This document shows, in pieces, positions 45,038 through 54,328 of a stretch of 64,000 nucleotides of DNA (within the stretch, counting starts at the first letter, position 1; each line of letters starts with the position of its first letter). The stretch spans positions 1 to 64,000 of the forward strand of contig CBFDBO010000007.1 in assembly GCA_965603075.1 (NCBI GenBank), written 5' to 3'. A program made the position numbers and the translations under genes. The DNA is from JABJOR01 sp965603075. GTDB lineage: Bacteria; Pseudomonadota; Alphaproteobacteria; Rhodospirillales; Casp-alpha2. The notes below the pieces were generated by a model. That model was not told the DNA's origin. It saw nothing but the letters and a program-made list of their open reading frames with translations, and did no database searches.

Positions 45038-45320
45038 GTTCAATATTTGAATTTGAAATAATCGGCCGCCCTTAAAAAGCCTTAAATTCGGTGTATTAAT
45101 CTCCTATTAACAATGACTTAGGTATTGTTGTATGTGGATTCGCATAAATTAATGGTGAATTCGTATGAGTATAGGTGATGTCGGGGAAAGTAAATTTAAG
45201 CGTTCTATTTAAGATTATGCTTGAGTTTTCGCAGAAAACCTCAATAAAACCCTATAAAATATGTGAAAATAAGTGATTAAGTTGTTTTAATCTCGGTAGC
45301 TATTAAAGCATGAGGCTCCG
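45038..45320 (+). other. mreB-mreC gap with a hairpin
   Basis: 283 bases, A/T-rich, no gene. TTGAGTTTTC (45221-45230) pairs with GAAAACCTCAA (45234-45244), ten pairs with one bulged C; no T-tract follows. It may be an mRNA processing or stability element that lets mreB be made in excess over mreC. Confidence 0.4.
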
Positions 45321-46316
45321 ATGAACGAAGGCCCACAAGGATTTATCCGAATTGCGCAGCCTATAAAAGGGTTGGCCCAGCGGTTCGCCTATCTGGGATT
45401 GATCGTCGCGGCCTTCGCGTTGATGATGTTGGGCAAGGTTGATATTGTTCTGGTGGAACGGGTCCGCACCACTGTAACCGATGCCGTCGCCCCGATTTTG
45501 GATTCCATATCAACACCTGTATCCAGCGCCACTGATTTCCTCCACCGTGTTGAAGACCTATGGGGTATGCACGAAGAAAATCAGGTGTTGCGCGAAAACA
45601 ATGCACGCTTGTTGCAATGGCAAGCATTGGCCCGTCAGTTAGAAGCTGAAAATAAAAACCTTCAAAAATTATTGAATTTTGTGCCACAGCCTTCAATAGC
45701 ATTTATTACGGCTCGTATTATTGCAGATACCGGGGGTGCTTTTGCCCATAGCCTATTATTAAATGCGGGTAAACGTGATGGCATTCAAAAAGGTCAGGCG
45801 GCAATAACGGGCGAGGGATTGGTCGGTCGTATTGCGGGGGTTGGCACACGCTCTTCTAGAATTTTGCTGATCACAGATTTGAACTCTCGTATCCCTGTCG
45901 TTGTTGGCCCCAATCGAGTGCGTGCTATTCTAACGGGGGACAATACGGATCATCCACGATTAAACCACATGCCCCCCGGAACCGATTTATCACCGGGCGA
46001 TGTGGTCTCCACCTCTGGACATGGTGGGGCATTTCCTGTTGGCCTGGCCGTTGGAATCGTAGCAAAGATCAGTGAGAAGGGGGCCAATATAGAACCCTTC
46101 GTTAAACGTAATAAATTAGAATTGGTCCGGGTGGTCGATTTTGGTTTAAGTGGCATTTTGCGAAATCAAGCTATTAAGGAAACCCCTGTAACGGCTAACC
46201 TGCCAGTTGCTGAGGCTGACGCAGAAAACGTTCAGTCAGAAAATTCCATTGTAATGGAAAAACCAACTACCATCGAAGAACTAACGCCCATTGAAAGTCA
46301 GCCAGCAAATCCATGA
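45321..46316 (+). CDS. mreC: Rod-shape determining protein MreC
   Basis: A 331-residue bitopic periplasmic scaffold. One transmembrane helix (about residues 24-42) is followed by a coiled coil (ENQVLRENNARLLQWQALAR) and the beta-rich MreC domain with GKRDGIQKGQAAITGEGLVGRI, written here across residues 152-173. The last 60 residues are acidic and low-complexity. It links MreB to PBP2. Confidence 0.94.
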   Translation: MNEGPQGFIRIAQPIKGLAQRFAYLGLIVAAFALMMLGKVDIVLVERVRTTVTDAVAPILDSISTPVSSATDFLHRVEDLWGMHEENQVLRENNARLLQWQALARQLEAENKNLQKLLNFVPQPSIAFITARIIADTGGAFAHSLLLNAGKRDGIQKGQAAITGEGLVGRIAGVGTRSSRILLITDLNSRIPVVVGPNRVRAILTGDNTDHPRLNHMPPGTDLSPGDVVSTSGHGGAFPVGLAVGIVAKISEKGANIEPFVKRNKLELVRVVDFGLSGILRNQAIKETPVTANLPVAEADAENVQSENSIVMEKPTTIEELTPIESQPANP

Positions 46317-46386
46317 CGGGGAAGTCTCTCATCCTAGCCAAAATAGCAAAAACTGTTTTGGATCAACTTCAGGGTAAAATGTTGTG

Positions 46387-46902
46387 ATGAAGCCATCGTT
46401 TGGCCAGCGTCTAGACCTGATAACACGAAACAGTATACCTGTTTTGTTAACGTTGATCTTGGTGATCATAAACGTTATCCCATTACATGTTCCCAGCTTA
46501 TCACGGGTTATGCCGGTTTTACCCTTGATGGCTATTTATCATTGGGCAATTTACCGACCCCAGCTGATGCCACCCATTGCAGTGTTTCTCATTGGTGCGT
46601 GTCATGATGTGTTATCAGGCACGCCACTTGGGGTGAATGCATTGGTTTTTCTGGTGGTCTATGGCGTAGTGGTTTCTCAACAACGATTTTTTGTTGGAAA
46701 ATCTTTTTTTGTGGTTTGGTTAGGTTTTGGTCTCATCGCACTCGGTGTGTCGGTGGTGTCGTGGATGTTGGTTTCAATTCTTGCCCTAACGATCGCTGAA
46801 CCGAAAGCTGTGTTGTTTCAATTTTTTATGAATTTTAGCTTCTTTCCTTTATTGGCGTGGTTATTTTTGCGATTGCAAAACACTTACCTGAAATTAGAGT
46901 AG
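46387..46902 (+). CDS. mreD: Rod-shape determining protein MreD
   Basis: A 171-residue inner-membrane protein with five to six hydrophobic helices, including FLIGACHDVLSGTPLGVNAL, the family signature (glycine and aspartate in a helix turn). ATG 46387 is used; GTG 46384 directly precedes it. It bridges MreC to the elongasome. PBP2 starts 6 bp after its stop. Confidence 0.9.
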   Translation: MKPSFGQRLDLITRNSIPVLLTLILVIINVIPLHVPSLSRVMPVLPLMAIYHWAIYRPQLMPPIAVFLIGACHDVLSGTPLGVNALVFLVVYGVVVSQQRFFVGKSFFVVWLGFGLIALGVSVVSWMLVSILALTIAEPKAVLFQFFMNFSFFPLLAWLFLRLQNTYLKLE

Positions 46903-46908
46903 GGCAGT

Positions 46909-48867
46909 ATGCACCGCGATACTGACCGCAGTAAACTATTCTCCAGACGCACCGCCATGTTAGCGGGCGGAAAGGTGTTTTTGCTCAGTGCATTGACCGC
47001 CCGACTTTATTATTTGCAAGTCATTGAGTCCGATAAATACAAAACGCTGGCTTTTGAAAACCGTATAAACTTTCGATTATTAGCACCACCGCGTGGACGT
47101 ATTACAGACCGAGTGGGGCGCCCTTTAGCGGATAATCAACAAAACTACCGTGTCTTATTGGTTCAAGAAAATACGACGTCCGTTGAAGGTACCATTGAAG
47201 CCTTGCAACGCATTATCCATCTTGGGGAAACCGATCGAAAACGAATTCTACGGGACGTGAAACGCAATCGCAGTTTTGTTCCCGTGACCGTTCTCGAAAA
47301 CCTTGAGTGGAATGAAGTTTCGCAAATTGAGGTCAACACACCCGATTTGCCCGGTGTGGTGATCGATGTAGGCGAAAGTCGATTTTATCCCTTTGGCGGA
47401 GAATTCGCTCATGTATTGGGCTACGTGGCCCCGGTTGCGGAAAAAGAAATAACCGGGGATCCGCTTTTAGAGCTCCCCGGTTTCAGGATCGGCAAAGCGG
47501 GTATTGAAAAAGTACATGATTTGGCATTGCGGGGCTCGGGTGGAAACTCTCAGGTCGAAGTAAACGCTTACGGGCGAGTGATACGTGAACTGGAACGTAA
47601 CGAAGGTCAACCGGGTAGCGAAGTCCGATTGACACTGGATCGTAATTTACAGCAATTTGTTGCCAAACGTATTGAGGAGCACAGTGCGTCTGTCGTCGTC
47701 ATGGACGTTCACACGGGCGAAGTTTTGACCCTTGTTTCCAGCCCCAGTTATAACCCTAATCATTTTAATCATGGCTTGTCGACTAAAGAATGGAACAGCT
47801 TGATTAATAACCCGCGTTCTCCCTTGATTAATAAATCGATTAGCGGCCAGTACTCGCCGGGTTCAACGTTTAAAATGTTGGTTGCCCTCGCTGCCCTTGA
47901 GCGCGGTATTATCACACCTGATACTAAATATTTTTGCAGTGGTAAAATGGAACTTGGAAATGCCACATTCCACTGTTGGAAAGAACAAGGACACGGATTG
48001 CTCAATTGCACCGATGCGATAAGCCAATCATGTGATGTATACTTTTATGAGATCGCCAAGCGGATTGGTGTAAAACGCATTGCTGAAATGGCAAGACGTT
48101 TTGGACTAGGAGATCCAATGGGAATTGATCTTCCTGGCGAACAAGGGGGGTTGATCCCATCTAATAAATGGAAATTAGCTAAAATAGGATCGTCATGGCA
48201 AAAGGGTGAAACGGTTATTCTTGGCATTGGTCAAGGGTTTATCCTTGCTACCCCCTTACAATTGGCGACCATGACGGCGCAACTTGTCAATGGTGGAATA
48301 AAAATTAAGCCGCACTTGACCAAGTCTTTATTGAATACGGAGAATTCGAATGGCGATGAAAAAATTGAACCTGCAGAGTCATTGAATATTTCAAGGGCAA
48401 ATTTAAGGCTCGTCCGCAATGCCATGACCCGGGTGGTGAACCACCCTCGTGGTACAGCTTTCCGGTCTCGCATTAAGGAAGATGGCATGGCAATGGGAGG
48501 CAAGACAGGAACGGTTCAAGTGCGGCGAATATCAAAAGCCGAACGGGAAAAGGGCGTTCTAAAAAACAGCGAACTTGAATGGAAAGAACGTGATCACGCT
48601 TTGTTTGTAGGTTTTGCGCCAATTGAGAATCCTCGGTACGCGGTTTCTATTGTGGTCGAACATGGGGGGGGTGGGTCTTCTATCGCCGCCCCAATTGGCC
48701 GGGACATTTTGTATGAAGCCCAACGCTTAAACATACTATCCAAGAACCCTCCTGCAGCTCCCGTTGTTCGCGAAGATGTACCCATTGATGTACCAGACGT
48801 ATCAAACGTGCCCACAGACGAGCAAACAAGCGCCCCTGACCTTTCCCTGGAGGATAGCAATGCTTGA
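46909..48867 (+). CDS. mrdA: Penicillin-binding protein 2
   Basis: A 652-residue transpeptidase of the elongasome. An N-terminal transmembrane helix (about 18-38) precedes the dimerisation domain (PPRGRITDRVGRPLADN). The transpeptidase motifs are SxxK at Ser319-Lys322 (SPGSTFK), SCD in SQSCDVYFY and KTGT in GGKTGTVQ. The last 40 residues are Pro/Asp-rich. rodA starts within its final codons. It pairs with RodA to polymerise and cross-link lateral wall. Confidence 0.95.
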   Translation: MHRDTDRSKLFSRRTAMLAGGKVFLLSALTARLYYLQVIESDKYKTLAFENRINFRLLAPPRGRITDRVGRPLADNQQNYRVLLVQENTTSVEGTIEALQRIIHLGETDRKRILRDVKRNRSFVPVTVLENLEWNEVSQIEVNTPDLPGVVIDVGESRFYPFGGEFAHVLGYVAPVAEKEITGDPLLELPGFRIGKAGIEKVHDLALRGSGGNSQVEVNAYGRVIRELERNEGQPGSEVRLTLDRNLQQFVAKRIEEHSASVVVMDVHTGEVLTLVSSPSYNPNHFNHGLSTKEWNSLINNPRSPLINKSISGQYSPGSTFKMLVALAALERGIITPDTKYFCSGKMELGNATFHCWKEQGHGLLNCTDAISQSCDVYFYEIAKRIGVKRIAEMARRFGLGDPMGIDLPGEQGGLIPSNKWKLAKIGSSWQKGETVILGIGQGFILATPLQLATMTAQLVNGGIKIKPHLTKSLLNTENSNGDEKIEPAESLNISRANLRLVRNAMTRVVNHPRGTAFRSRIKEDGMAMGGKTGTVQVRRISKAEREKGVLKNSELEWKERDHALFVGFAPIENPRYAVSIVVEHGGGGSSIAAPIGRDILYEAQRLNILSKNPPAAPVVREDVPIDVPDVSNVPTDEQTSAPDLSLEDSNA

Positions 48868-50008
48868 TACCCGTTATGGAGAACCGACCTTAAGCCTGTG
48901 GCAGAAATTCTGGCGAATTAATTGGCTGTTCGTGTTCATTTTGTGCATTACCGCCAGTGTTGGTTTTGCCATGCTTTATTCTGCCGCGAATGGCAGTATC
49001 GATCCTTGGGCATCTCGTCAAATGGCACGTTTTGCTGCTGGACTGGTTTTAATGATATGTATTGCCATGGTGGATATTCGCTTCTGGTTACGGTATGCCT
49101 ATTTTGTTTATAGCGGCGCTCTTGTATTGTTGATCGCTGTTGAGGTTGCGGGCAGCATCGGCATGGGGGCGCAACGATGGATTGATTTGGGCATCGTCAC
49201 CGTACAACCGTCCGAGCTTATGAAGATTGCTTTGGTAATTGCCCTAGCGCGGTATTTCCACGGCGCTAAACTGGAAGACATTCATTCCCCTATACATTTA
49301 TTAGTCCCGTTGATTTTGGTGTTCTTGCCCGCGGGGCTTGTTTTAAGACAGCCAGATTTGGGAACGGCCCTAATGTTGATATTGGGCAGCGGCGCGATAT
49401 TTTTCACAGCCGGTGTACGTATGTGGAAATTCGGTGTGGTCATTTTTCTCGGGCTCGCATCTCTTCCCGTAGGGTGGCAGTTTTTGCGTGAGTATCAAAA
49501 ACAACGAATTTTAACATTCCTAAATCCAGAGAATGATCCACTGGGCAGTGGTTATCACATCATTCAATCCAAAATCGCTTTGGGTTCTGGTGGTATCGCG
49601 GGTAAAGGGTTTATGCAAGGCACGCAAAGCCACTTAAGTTTCTTACCCGAAATGCAAACCGATTTTATTTTCACCATGTTGGCCGAAGAATTTGGTATAA
49701 TCGGCGCACTCGCTTTGCTCGGGCTTTATGGAATTATTTTGATTTACGGAATTTTCTTCTCGGTAAGTTCTCGAAATCAATTTGGACGACTGATCGCTAT
49801 TGGTATTACAACGACATTTTTCCTCTATGTATTTATTAACATCGCCATGGTAACCGGATTGATACCAGTGGTCGGGGTGCCTTTGCCGTTGATCTCCTAT
49901 GGGGGGACTGCCATGCTGACGCTTATGATCGGTTTTGGCATGTTGCTCGGAACCTATGTGCACCGTGATATGATAATAGGCCGCCGATCAACAGAAATTG
50001 ATGCCTGA
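48860..50008 (+). CDS. rodA: Peptidoglycan glycosyltransferase RodA (SEDS family)
   Basis: A 382-residue polytopic SEDS glycosyltransferase. It has about ten transmembrane helices, the extracellular QRWIDLGIVTVQPSELMKIA segment, QPDLGTALML, and the C-terminal GVPLPLISYGGTAMLT signature. ATG 48860 has GGAGGA upstream and overlaps the end of mrdA by 8 bp, so the two partners are translationally coupled. The frame is open further upstream but overlaps mrdA. Confidence 0.95.
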   Translation: MLDTRYGEPTLSLWQKFWRINWLFVFILCITASVGFAMLYSAANGSIDPWASRQMARFAAGLVLMICIAMVDIRFWLRYAYFVYSGALVLLIAVEVAGSIGMGAQRWIDLGIVTVQPSELMKIALVIALARYFHGAKLEDIHSPIHLLVPLILVFLPAGLVLRQPDLGTALMLILGSGAIFFTAGVRMWKFGVVIFLGLASLPVGWQFLREYQKQRILTFLNPENDPLGSGYHIIQSKIALGSGGIAGKGFMQGTQSHLSFLPEMQTDFIFTMLAEEFGIIGALALLGLYGIILIYGIFFSVSSRNQFGRLIAIGITTTFFLYVFINIAMVTGLIPVVGVPLPLISYGGTAMLTLMIGFGMLLGTYVHRDMIIGRRSTEIDA

Positions 50009-50047
50009 TTTTCAATATTTTTAGAACGGCCCTTATAGGCTCCATAC

Positions 50048-50761
50048 CTAGTATTCTTTACCAGTCTCTAGAGGGCTATTTTTGTCAAATGCTGGACGCC
50101 TGTTTACGAGCTTTTCCAACATCCGTAGTTCTTTATCGGTGTGATTAATGACGGGGGCATTTTCTATGCGGTTGGCAGAACCAACGGGGTAGATATAGCG
50201 GGGACTATCGTGATGAGTGGTCTTTACAGTCTCTAGGTGTTTACCGTCTTGCGCGCTGCCTAAGTTTGCCTCTCCATAACAAATACAGGCGTACGTTCTT
50301 TTTTCCTGCACTTCAATATAACTGGCTGTGCCACGGATACCGATAGTCGCCACGGGTGTTGTAATCATTGTGTTGGTCGTGGCAAACACCGCGAGCATGG
50401 CTCCACGCGCCATATTAATAAAACCGGAAGGAGAGGCTGTTTGATTGCCGAAGTATTCTGGATAAAATTCGATTTCGGAATCCTCTGCGATTAAGTAGAC
50501 GTTCTCACCAATGATAATGATACAATGGCTGTTGCTTCCTGTTGTGACGATATCTCCTGAGCGCACTTCTTGCTGCGGTATGGCAGAATTTCCATTGATG
50601 CGTACATTCCCTGACATCTCTTGAATGCCGGGTAGGATAGGAGTACTGGAATTTGCGTCCGCACGACTTACTACCCATAACAGCGATGGCGCGAACCCGG
50701 ACGCCATTAACACACCGCGAATCAGTGCGCGTCTTGATGGGTGGAATGCTGATAGGTCCAT
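50048..50761 (-). CDS. FecR-domain protein with Tat-like signal
   Basis: A 237-residue exported protein. The N-terminus (SRRALIRGVLMASGFAPSLL) is a twin-arginine-like signal. The mature part has a FecR domain: VRINGNSAIPQQEVRSGD, then TTGSNSHCIIIIGENVYLIAEDSEIEF and a VATIGIRGTASYIEV strand. Stand-alone FecR-domain proteins occur in many Alphaproteobacteria, with no sigma factor or TonB receptor alongside, as here. Role unknown; it converges on rodA. Confidence 0.85.
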   Translation of the reverse strand: MDLSAFHPSRRALIRGVLMASGFAPSLLWVVSRADANSSTPILPGIQEMSGNVRINGNSAIPQQEVRSGDIVTTGSNSHCIIIIGENVYLIAEDSEIEFYPEYFGNQTASPSGFINMARGAMLAVFATTNTMITTPVATIGIRGTASYIEVQEKRTYACICYGEANLGSAQDGKHLETVKTTHHDSPRYIYPVGSANRIENAPVINHTDKELRMLEKLVNRRPAFDKNSPLETGKEY

Positions 50762-50880
50762 TATATAGCTCCTGCTTATGTCGCCATAAATTTAAACTAT
50801 CATATTTTTAATTGAATAGAATTTAAAAATAATCCTAGCCAACTTTAATCAAGTCACTAAATGCCTCTGCTGATATCGTT

Positions 50881-51567
50881 TTAATTTAAAACAACGGGGG
50901 CGGCCCCAATGATCGTTTCATGAAGATATAACAAAACCAGATAGAAAATCACCCCAGCGATTAACCGCCACCCTACAATGGTGCCCCATTTTATTCGGGC
51001 CGTACCTTTTAGGACCGTTTGAAAGGGGATAATTGACGTGCCTTGTGATTGGGTATTCCAGGTCGTTTCACCCATACGCGAACGTCGCCTGCGTTCGATC
51101 GTCTTTATACCGACCAGACATAGGATGAAGAAGAAACCAAACATCAATACAGACGCTACATCGCCATTGGGAAAAATATGGACAAGGCTCCATAATATCA
51201 GTCCCCAGATCACCGGGTGCCGCGTAATACCAACATAACCGGTCTGGTCTGGATCATAACCTATACTACTGGGCCCGAGCGAGAAGGGATTTTTTGAGGT
51301 CATGCCTCCGATGATGAAAACACACGCAATGGGCATGACATAAAGCGGGATTTGATAATGCCAGTTATGGTTCTGCCATATTTCAATGTAGGGCGCCGTT
51401 GAGAATGCGAGACCAAGCCATATTATGACGGCAATGGATAGAACACTGAAAAAGATTAAATACCCCCGTTCACCCAAAACACGAATTAGGCCGTTTCGGA
51501 GAGGCTGGATCGCGGGGATCAAGTGGGAGATAAAAAAAACGGTAATGGCAAGGATCAGTTCAATCAT
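50881..51567 (-). CDS. NnrU-family membrane protein
   Basis: A 228-residue inner-membrane protein with five to six helices. The YVGITRHPVIWGLILWSLVH segment is the NnrU/isoprenylcysteine-methyltransferase-like signature, preceded by MTSKNPFSLG. NnrU was named from nitrite/NO reduction clusters, but most copies stand outside them. No denitrification gene is in this window, so a general membrane or lipid role is as likely. Confidence 0.87.
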   Translation of the reverse strand: MIELILAITVFFISHLIPAIQPLRNGLIRVLGERGYLIFFSVLSIAVIIWLGLAFSTAPYIEIWQNHNWHYQIPLYVMPIACVFIIGGMTSKNPFSLGPSSIGYDPDQTGYVGITRHPVIWGLILWSLVHIFPNGDVASVLMFGFFFILCLVGIKTIERRRRSRMGETTWNTQSQGTSIIPFQTVLKGTARIKWGTIVGWRLIAGVIFYLVLLYLHETIIGAAPVVLN

Positions 51568-51644
51568 GGGCGCACTTTATTGGTTAGATGTTTCACCACC
51601 CTAGCACAAATCAATGAAAATAAATTCTTTTTGGCAATAGGTTG

Positions 51645-51660
51645 ATCTGTGATCACAGAT
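51645..51660. promoter_or_regulatory. GntR operator candidate upstream of mttB-gntR
   Basis: ATCTGTGATCACAGAT, a perfect 16-bp palindrome, 55 bases upstream of the mttB start. An exact copy lies at 55977-55992. The core pattern TGT-GATC-ACA resembles FadR/FCD-type GntR sites (T.GT...AC.A). Confidence 0.75.
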
Positions 51661-51715
51661 AGAGTAAGCACAGTAGAATAAATTTAACGCAACCAACGAC
51701 TATTTGGAGCGCATC

Positions 51716-53245
51716 ATGGCACGTAGAGGTTCAAATCGGCGGACAGGTAAAGGCGAAGGTCGGTCCACCAGCATCGCGCAAATGCCGTATAAGCCCTTAC
51801 AGAACCCTTACGCCCCCATTGAGGTCCTCAGCACCGATCAAGTGGAGGCCATCCATCTTGCCTCGCTTCGTATTCTCAAAGAGATCGGCATGCAGGTCAT
51901 GGATGCCACGGCCCGATCGCGCATGAAAACCCTTGGGTGTGATGTGGATGAAGCAACCTGTATGGTTCGTTTTGATCCAGCACTTGTGGAAGAAATGATC
52001 ACCGGATTACCCAGTGAATATGTAGCACTCGCCCGCAACCCGGAAAAAAATATGACCGTTGGGGGAAATAATATCATTTTCTCCACCGTCGTGGGGCCAT
52101 CGTTTGTCACGGATATAGACCGGGGACGGCGCGCGGGAACTTACGCAGAAATGTGTGATTTTGTTAAAGTCGCCCATAGCCTTAATATTATCCATCAAGA
52201 TGGTGGGTGTGGTTTTGAGCCGCTCGATTTGCCGCCACAAACCCGCCACATGGATATGATGTACGCCCAAATCACGCTCTCCGATAAAGGCTGGCAACCT
52301 TGTTGGCTAAATTCACGCAGTCGCGCCGAAGACGTTGTGGAGATGACGTGTATTGCCCTAGGACTGAGCCGTGATGAACTTTCACACATCCCGACGATAG
52401 CGGCCTGTGTGAACACAAATTCACCGTTGATGTTGGATGGCGAACTGGCCGAAGGGTTAATGGTCATGGCGGAAATGGGCCAACCCATTGATATCACCCC
52501 GTTCACAATGTCGGGTGCCATGAGCCCCATTACGCTGGCGGGAACGCTGGCACAACAAAATGCCGAGGTGCTGGCAGGGTTCGTGCTGGCGCAATCCATT
52601 CGTCGTGGCTGCCCTGTTGTTTACGGTCATTTTGCCACAAATGTGGATATGAAAACCGGCTCTCCCGCCTTTGGTACACCGGAATATACCAAGACCGCAC
52701 TGGCATCAGCGCAACTGGCCCGACGTTATGGGTTCCCATTACGCTCTAGCAATACAACGGCGTCCTCTGTGGTGGACGCCCAAGCGGCATATGAGAGCGA
52801 GATGTCGCTTTGGGGGACGGTCATGGGACACACAAATTTGGTGCTTCATGCGGCGGGATGGTTAGAGGGCGGGCTGACCGCGTCATTTGAGAAATTAATA
52901 CTGGACGCGGAAATGTTACAGATGATGGCCTCGTATTTGGAGCCCATCGTGGTTAACGAAGAGACCTTGGCCTTTGATGCTATAAAAGATGTTGGCCCCG
53001 CCGGGCATTTCTTTGCCACCCAACATACGCTTGATCGATATGAGACCGCATTTTATACACCGATTTTATCGGATTGGCGCAATTTCGAGGCGTGGCAAGA
53101 AGATGGTTCCAAAACGGCAACGGAGCGCGCCAACACCGTTTGGAAACAATTGCTCGCTGATTACGAAAAGCCACCGATTGATCCGGCTATCGAAGAAGAA
53201 TTACAGGCCTACATGGCAGGTCGCCGGGAACAAGAAGGTGTGTGA
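51716..53245 (+). CDS. MttB-family (trimethylamine methyltransferase-like) corrinoid methyltransferase
   Basis: A 509-residue TIM-barrel methyltransferase of the MttB superfamily. ATG 51716 has GGAG 7 bases upstream. There is no in-frame amber codon, so it belongs to the non-pyrrolysine branch, whose characterised members demethylate quaternary amines such as glycine betaine (MtgB), proline betaine or carnitine and pass the methyl to a corrinoid protein. No corrinoid partner or MtgA-type transferase is in the window. The gntR gene overlaps or abuts its stop, and a shared palindrome ties it to the decarboxylase and aminotransferase genes 4 kb away. Substrate unknown. Confidence 0.87.
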   Translation: MARRGSNRRTGKGEGRSTSIAQMPYKPLQNPYAPIEVLSTDQVEAIHLASLRILKEIGMQVMDATARSRMKTLGCDVDEATCMVRFDPALVEEMITGLPSEYVALARNPEKNMTVGGNNIIFSTVVGPSFVTDIDRGRRAGTYAEMCDFVKVAHSLNIIHQDGGCGFEPLDLPPQTRHMDMMYAQITLSDKGWQPCWLNSRSRAEDVVEMTCIALGLSRDELSHIPTIAACVNTNSPLMLDGELAEGLMVMAEMGQPIDITPFTMSGAMSPITLAGTLAQQNAEVLAGFVLAQSIRRGCPVVYGHFATNVDMKTGSPAFGTPEYTKTALASAQLARRYGFPLRSSNTTASSVVDAQAAYESEMSLWGTVMGHTNLVLHAAGWLEGGLTASFEKLILDAEMLQMMASYLEPIVVNEETLAFDAIKDVGPAGHFFATQHTLDRYETAFYTPILSDWRNFEAWQEDGSKTATERANTVWKQLLADYEKPPIDPAIEEELQAYMAGRREQEGV

Positions 53246-53247
53246 TT

Positions 53248-53913
53248 ATGGATGGTGACAATAATGCTTCAACTCTCAGCGATCAAATATATAAAGATTT
53301 GAAATGGTCCTTAATCATCGGCGTGTACCGACCGGATGATGTGCTTTCCATCCGCACGTTAGCTGCCAAACTAGGTGTCAGTGCTATGCCCGTTCGGGAA
53401 GCGTTAAAACGTCTGGCATCAGAACGTTTATTGGTATCGGCGGCTAAAAAATCCTATTCCATAGCCGGGCTTGATCCCGTGCGAGTTTCAAATCAGTTCT
53501 TTGTCCGTGCGCATTTAGAAAGTGTGGCAACCGCTATAGCAACGAAATTAATGACAGAGGATCAGATTTCATCTCTACAGGCGATGGCCGTAAAATTGGA
53601 TAAAGATGTGAAGTCCGGAAGTTCTGAGCAGTATGTATCAGGGAATTACAATTTTCATTTCGCCATTTATACCGCTTCAAATAACGATGAGCTCGTCTGG
53701 TCTATCGAACGCCTTTGGGCGTTGACCGGACCTTTCTTAGCAGAATTTGTCCGCTCGGTAGATTTGCGTGAAATGTCGCAAGAATGGCGCGGCATGCACA
53801 TTGAAATTGCAGAGATGATTGCTAAACGCGATGCCAAGCGGGCGGCTAAATTAATTGAACAAGATATTAGCTGGGGAACAAATACGTTCCTTAAGATGAC
53901 CGCTAAGCGCTAA
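53248..53913 (+). CDS. GntR-family regulator, FCD (FadR) subfamily
   Basis: A 221-residue regulator. The winged helix covers about residues 8-72 (IRTLAAKLGVSAMPVREALKRL) and the all-helical FCD effector domain about 80-215, with metal-binding-type histidines in NYNFHFAIY and GMHIEIAEM. ATG 53248 has AAGG 9 bases upstream; GTG 53242 overlaps the mttB stop. Co-transcribed with mttB, it is the best candidate to bind the 16-bp palindrome found at both promoters and so to control itself. Its 3' end carries a 14-bp-period repeat of CTAATTAC. Confidence 0.9.
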   Translation: MDGDNNASTLSDQIYKDLKWSLIIGVYRPDDVLSIRTLAAKLGVSAMPVREALKRLASERLLVSAAKKSYSIAGLDPVRVSNQFFVRAHLESVATAIATKLMTEDQISSLQAMAVKLDKDVKSGSSEQYVSGNYNFHFAIYTASNNDELVWSIERLWALTGPFLAEFVRSVDLREMSQEWRGMHIEIAEMIAKRDAKRAAKLIEQDISWGTNTFLKMTAKR

Positions 53914-53930
53914 TTACGAATCACTAATTA

Positions 53931-54328
53931 CTAACTTATAATTTTTTGCATGGATGTCAGACCCGGTTGGCCGTTTACACCATGGATCATAGCATTGCTT
54001 AAACCTTTCTCGTGCTGATGGACGGCGTGTCCCGCTGCAACGATACGCTCACGGCGGTCGGTGGCATTGGTGAAATTACTTCCCAACCAATCGAAGTATT
54101 CAACTACATTGCGAATGATTTTTGCAATTGTGGTAACATCCACGACATGCCCGTAACCGGACTGGTATGCAGGATGGTTGCTACCCGGGTATCTTTGGTA
54201 ACGTAGGCTTTATAATTATCTGCACTGACCGATCCGGTTTCGTTATTATGGGGGCATGAATAAAGTCGCGAGCGGCAATGCCCGGCCAACGACCTCAAGC
54301 GCTTACCGTGCAGGATGCTCCAGCGCAT
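53931..54328 (-). pseudogene. Degraded class V aminotransferase-like gene
   Basis: Two overlapping minus-strand frames read as pieces of one protein. Frame A (54328 to about 54154) contains YSCPHNNETGSVSADNYKAY and VATILHTSPVTG; after loss of one base in the ACGGG run near 54152-54154, frame B continues HVVDVTTIAKIIR, then jumps to NVVEYFDWLGSNFTNATDRR and runs to a stop near 53931. The pieces resemble the middle and C-terminal parts of a class V PLP enzyme. The start, the PLP-lysine region and probably over 100 residues between IIR and NVV are missing. So: truncation, frameshift and internal deletion. The family call is from memory and only moderately sure. Confidence 0.65.

Noticed and set aside
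51648..51657. TGTGATCACA read as a CRP/FNR site
   Set aside because: CRP sites need a 6-bp spacer between TGTGA and TCACA; here the halves touch. The exact second copy next to GntR-linked genes favours the GntR explanation.
51716..53245. Pyrrolysine-type trimethylamine methyltransferase
   Set aside because: The frame has no internal amber codon, so it is the non-pyrrolysine branch.
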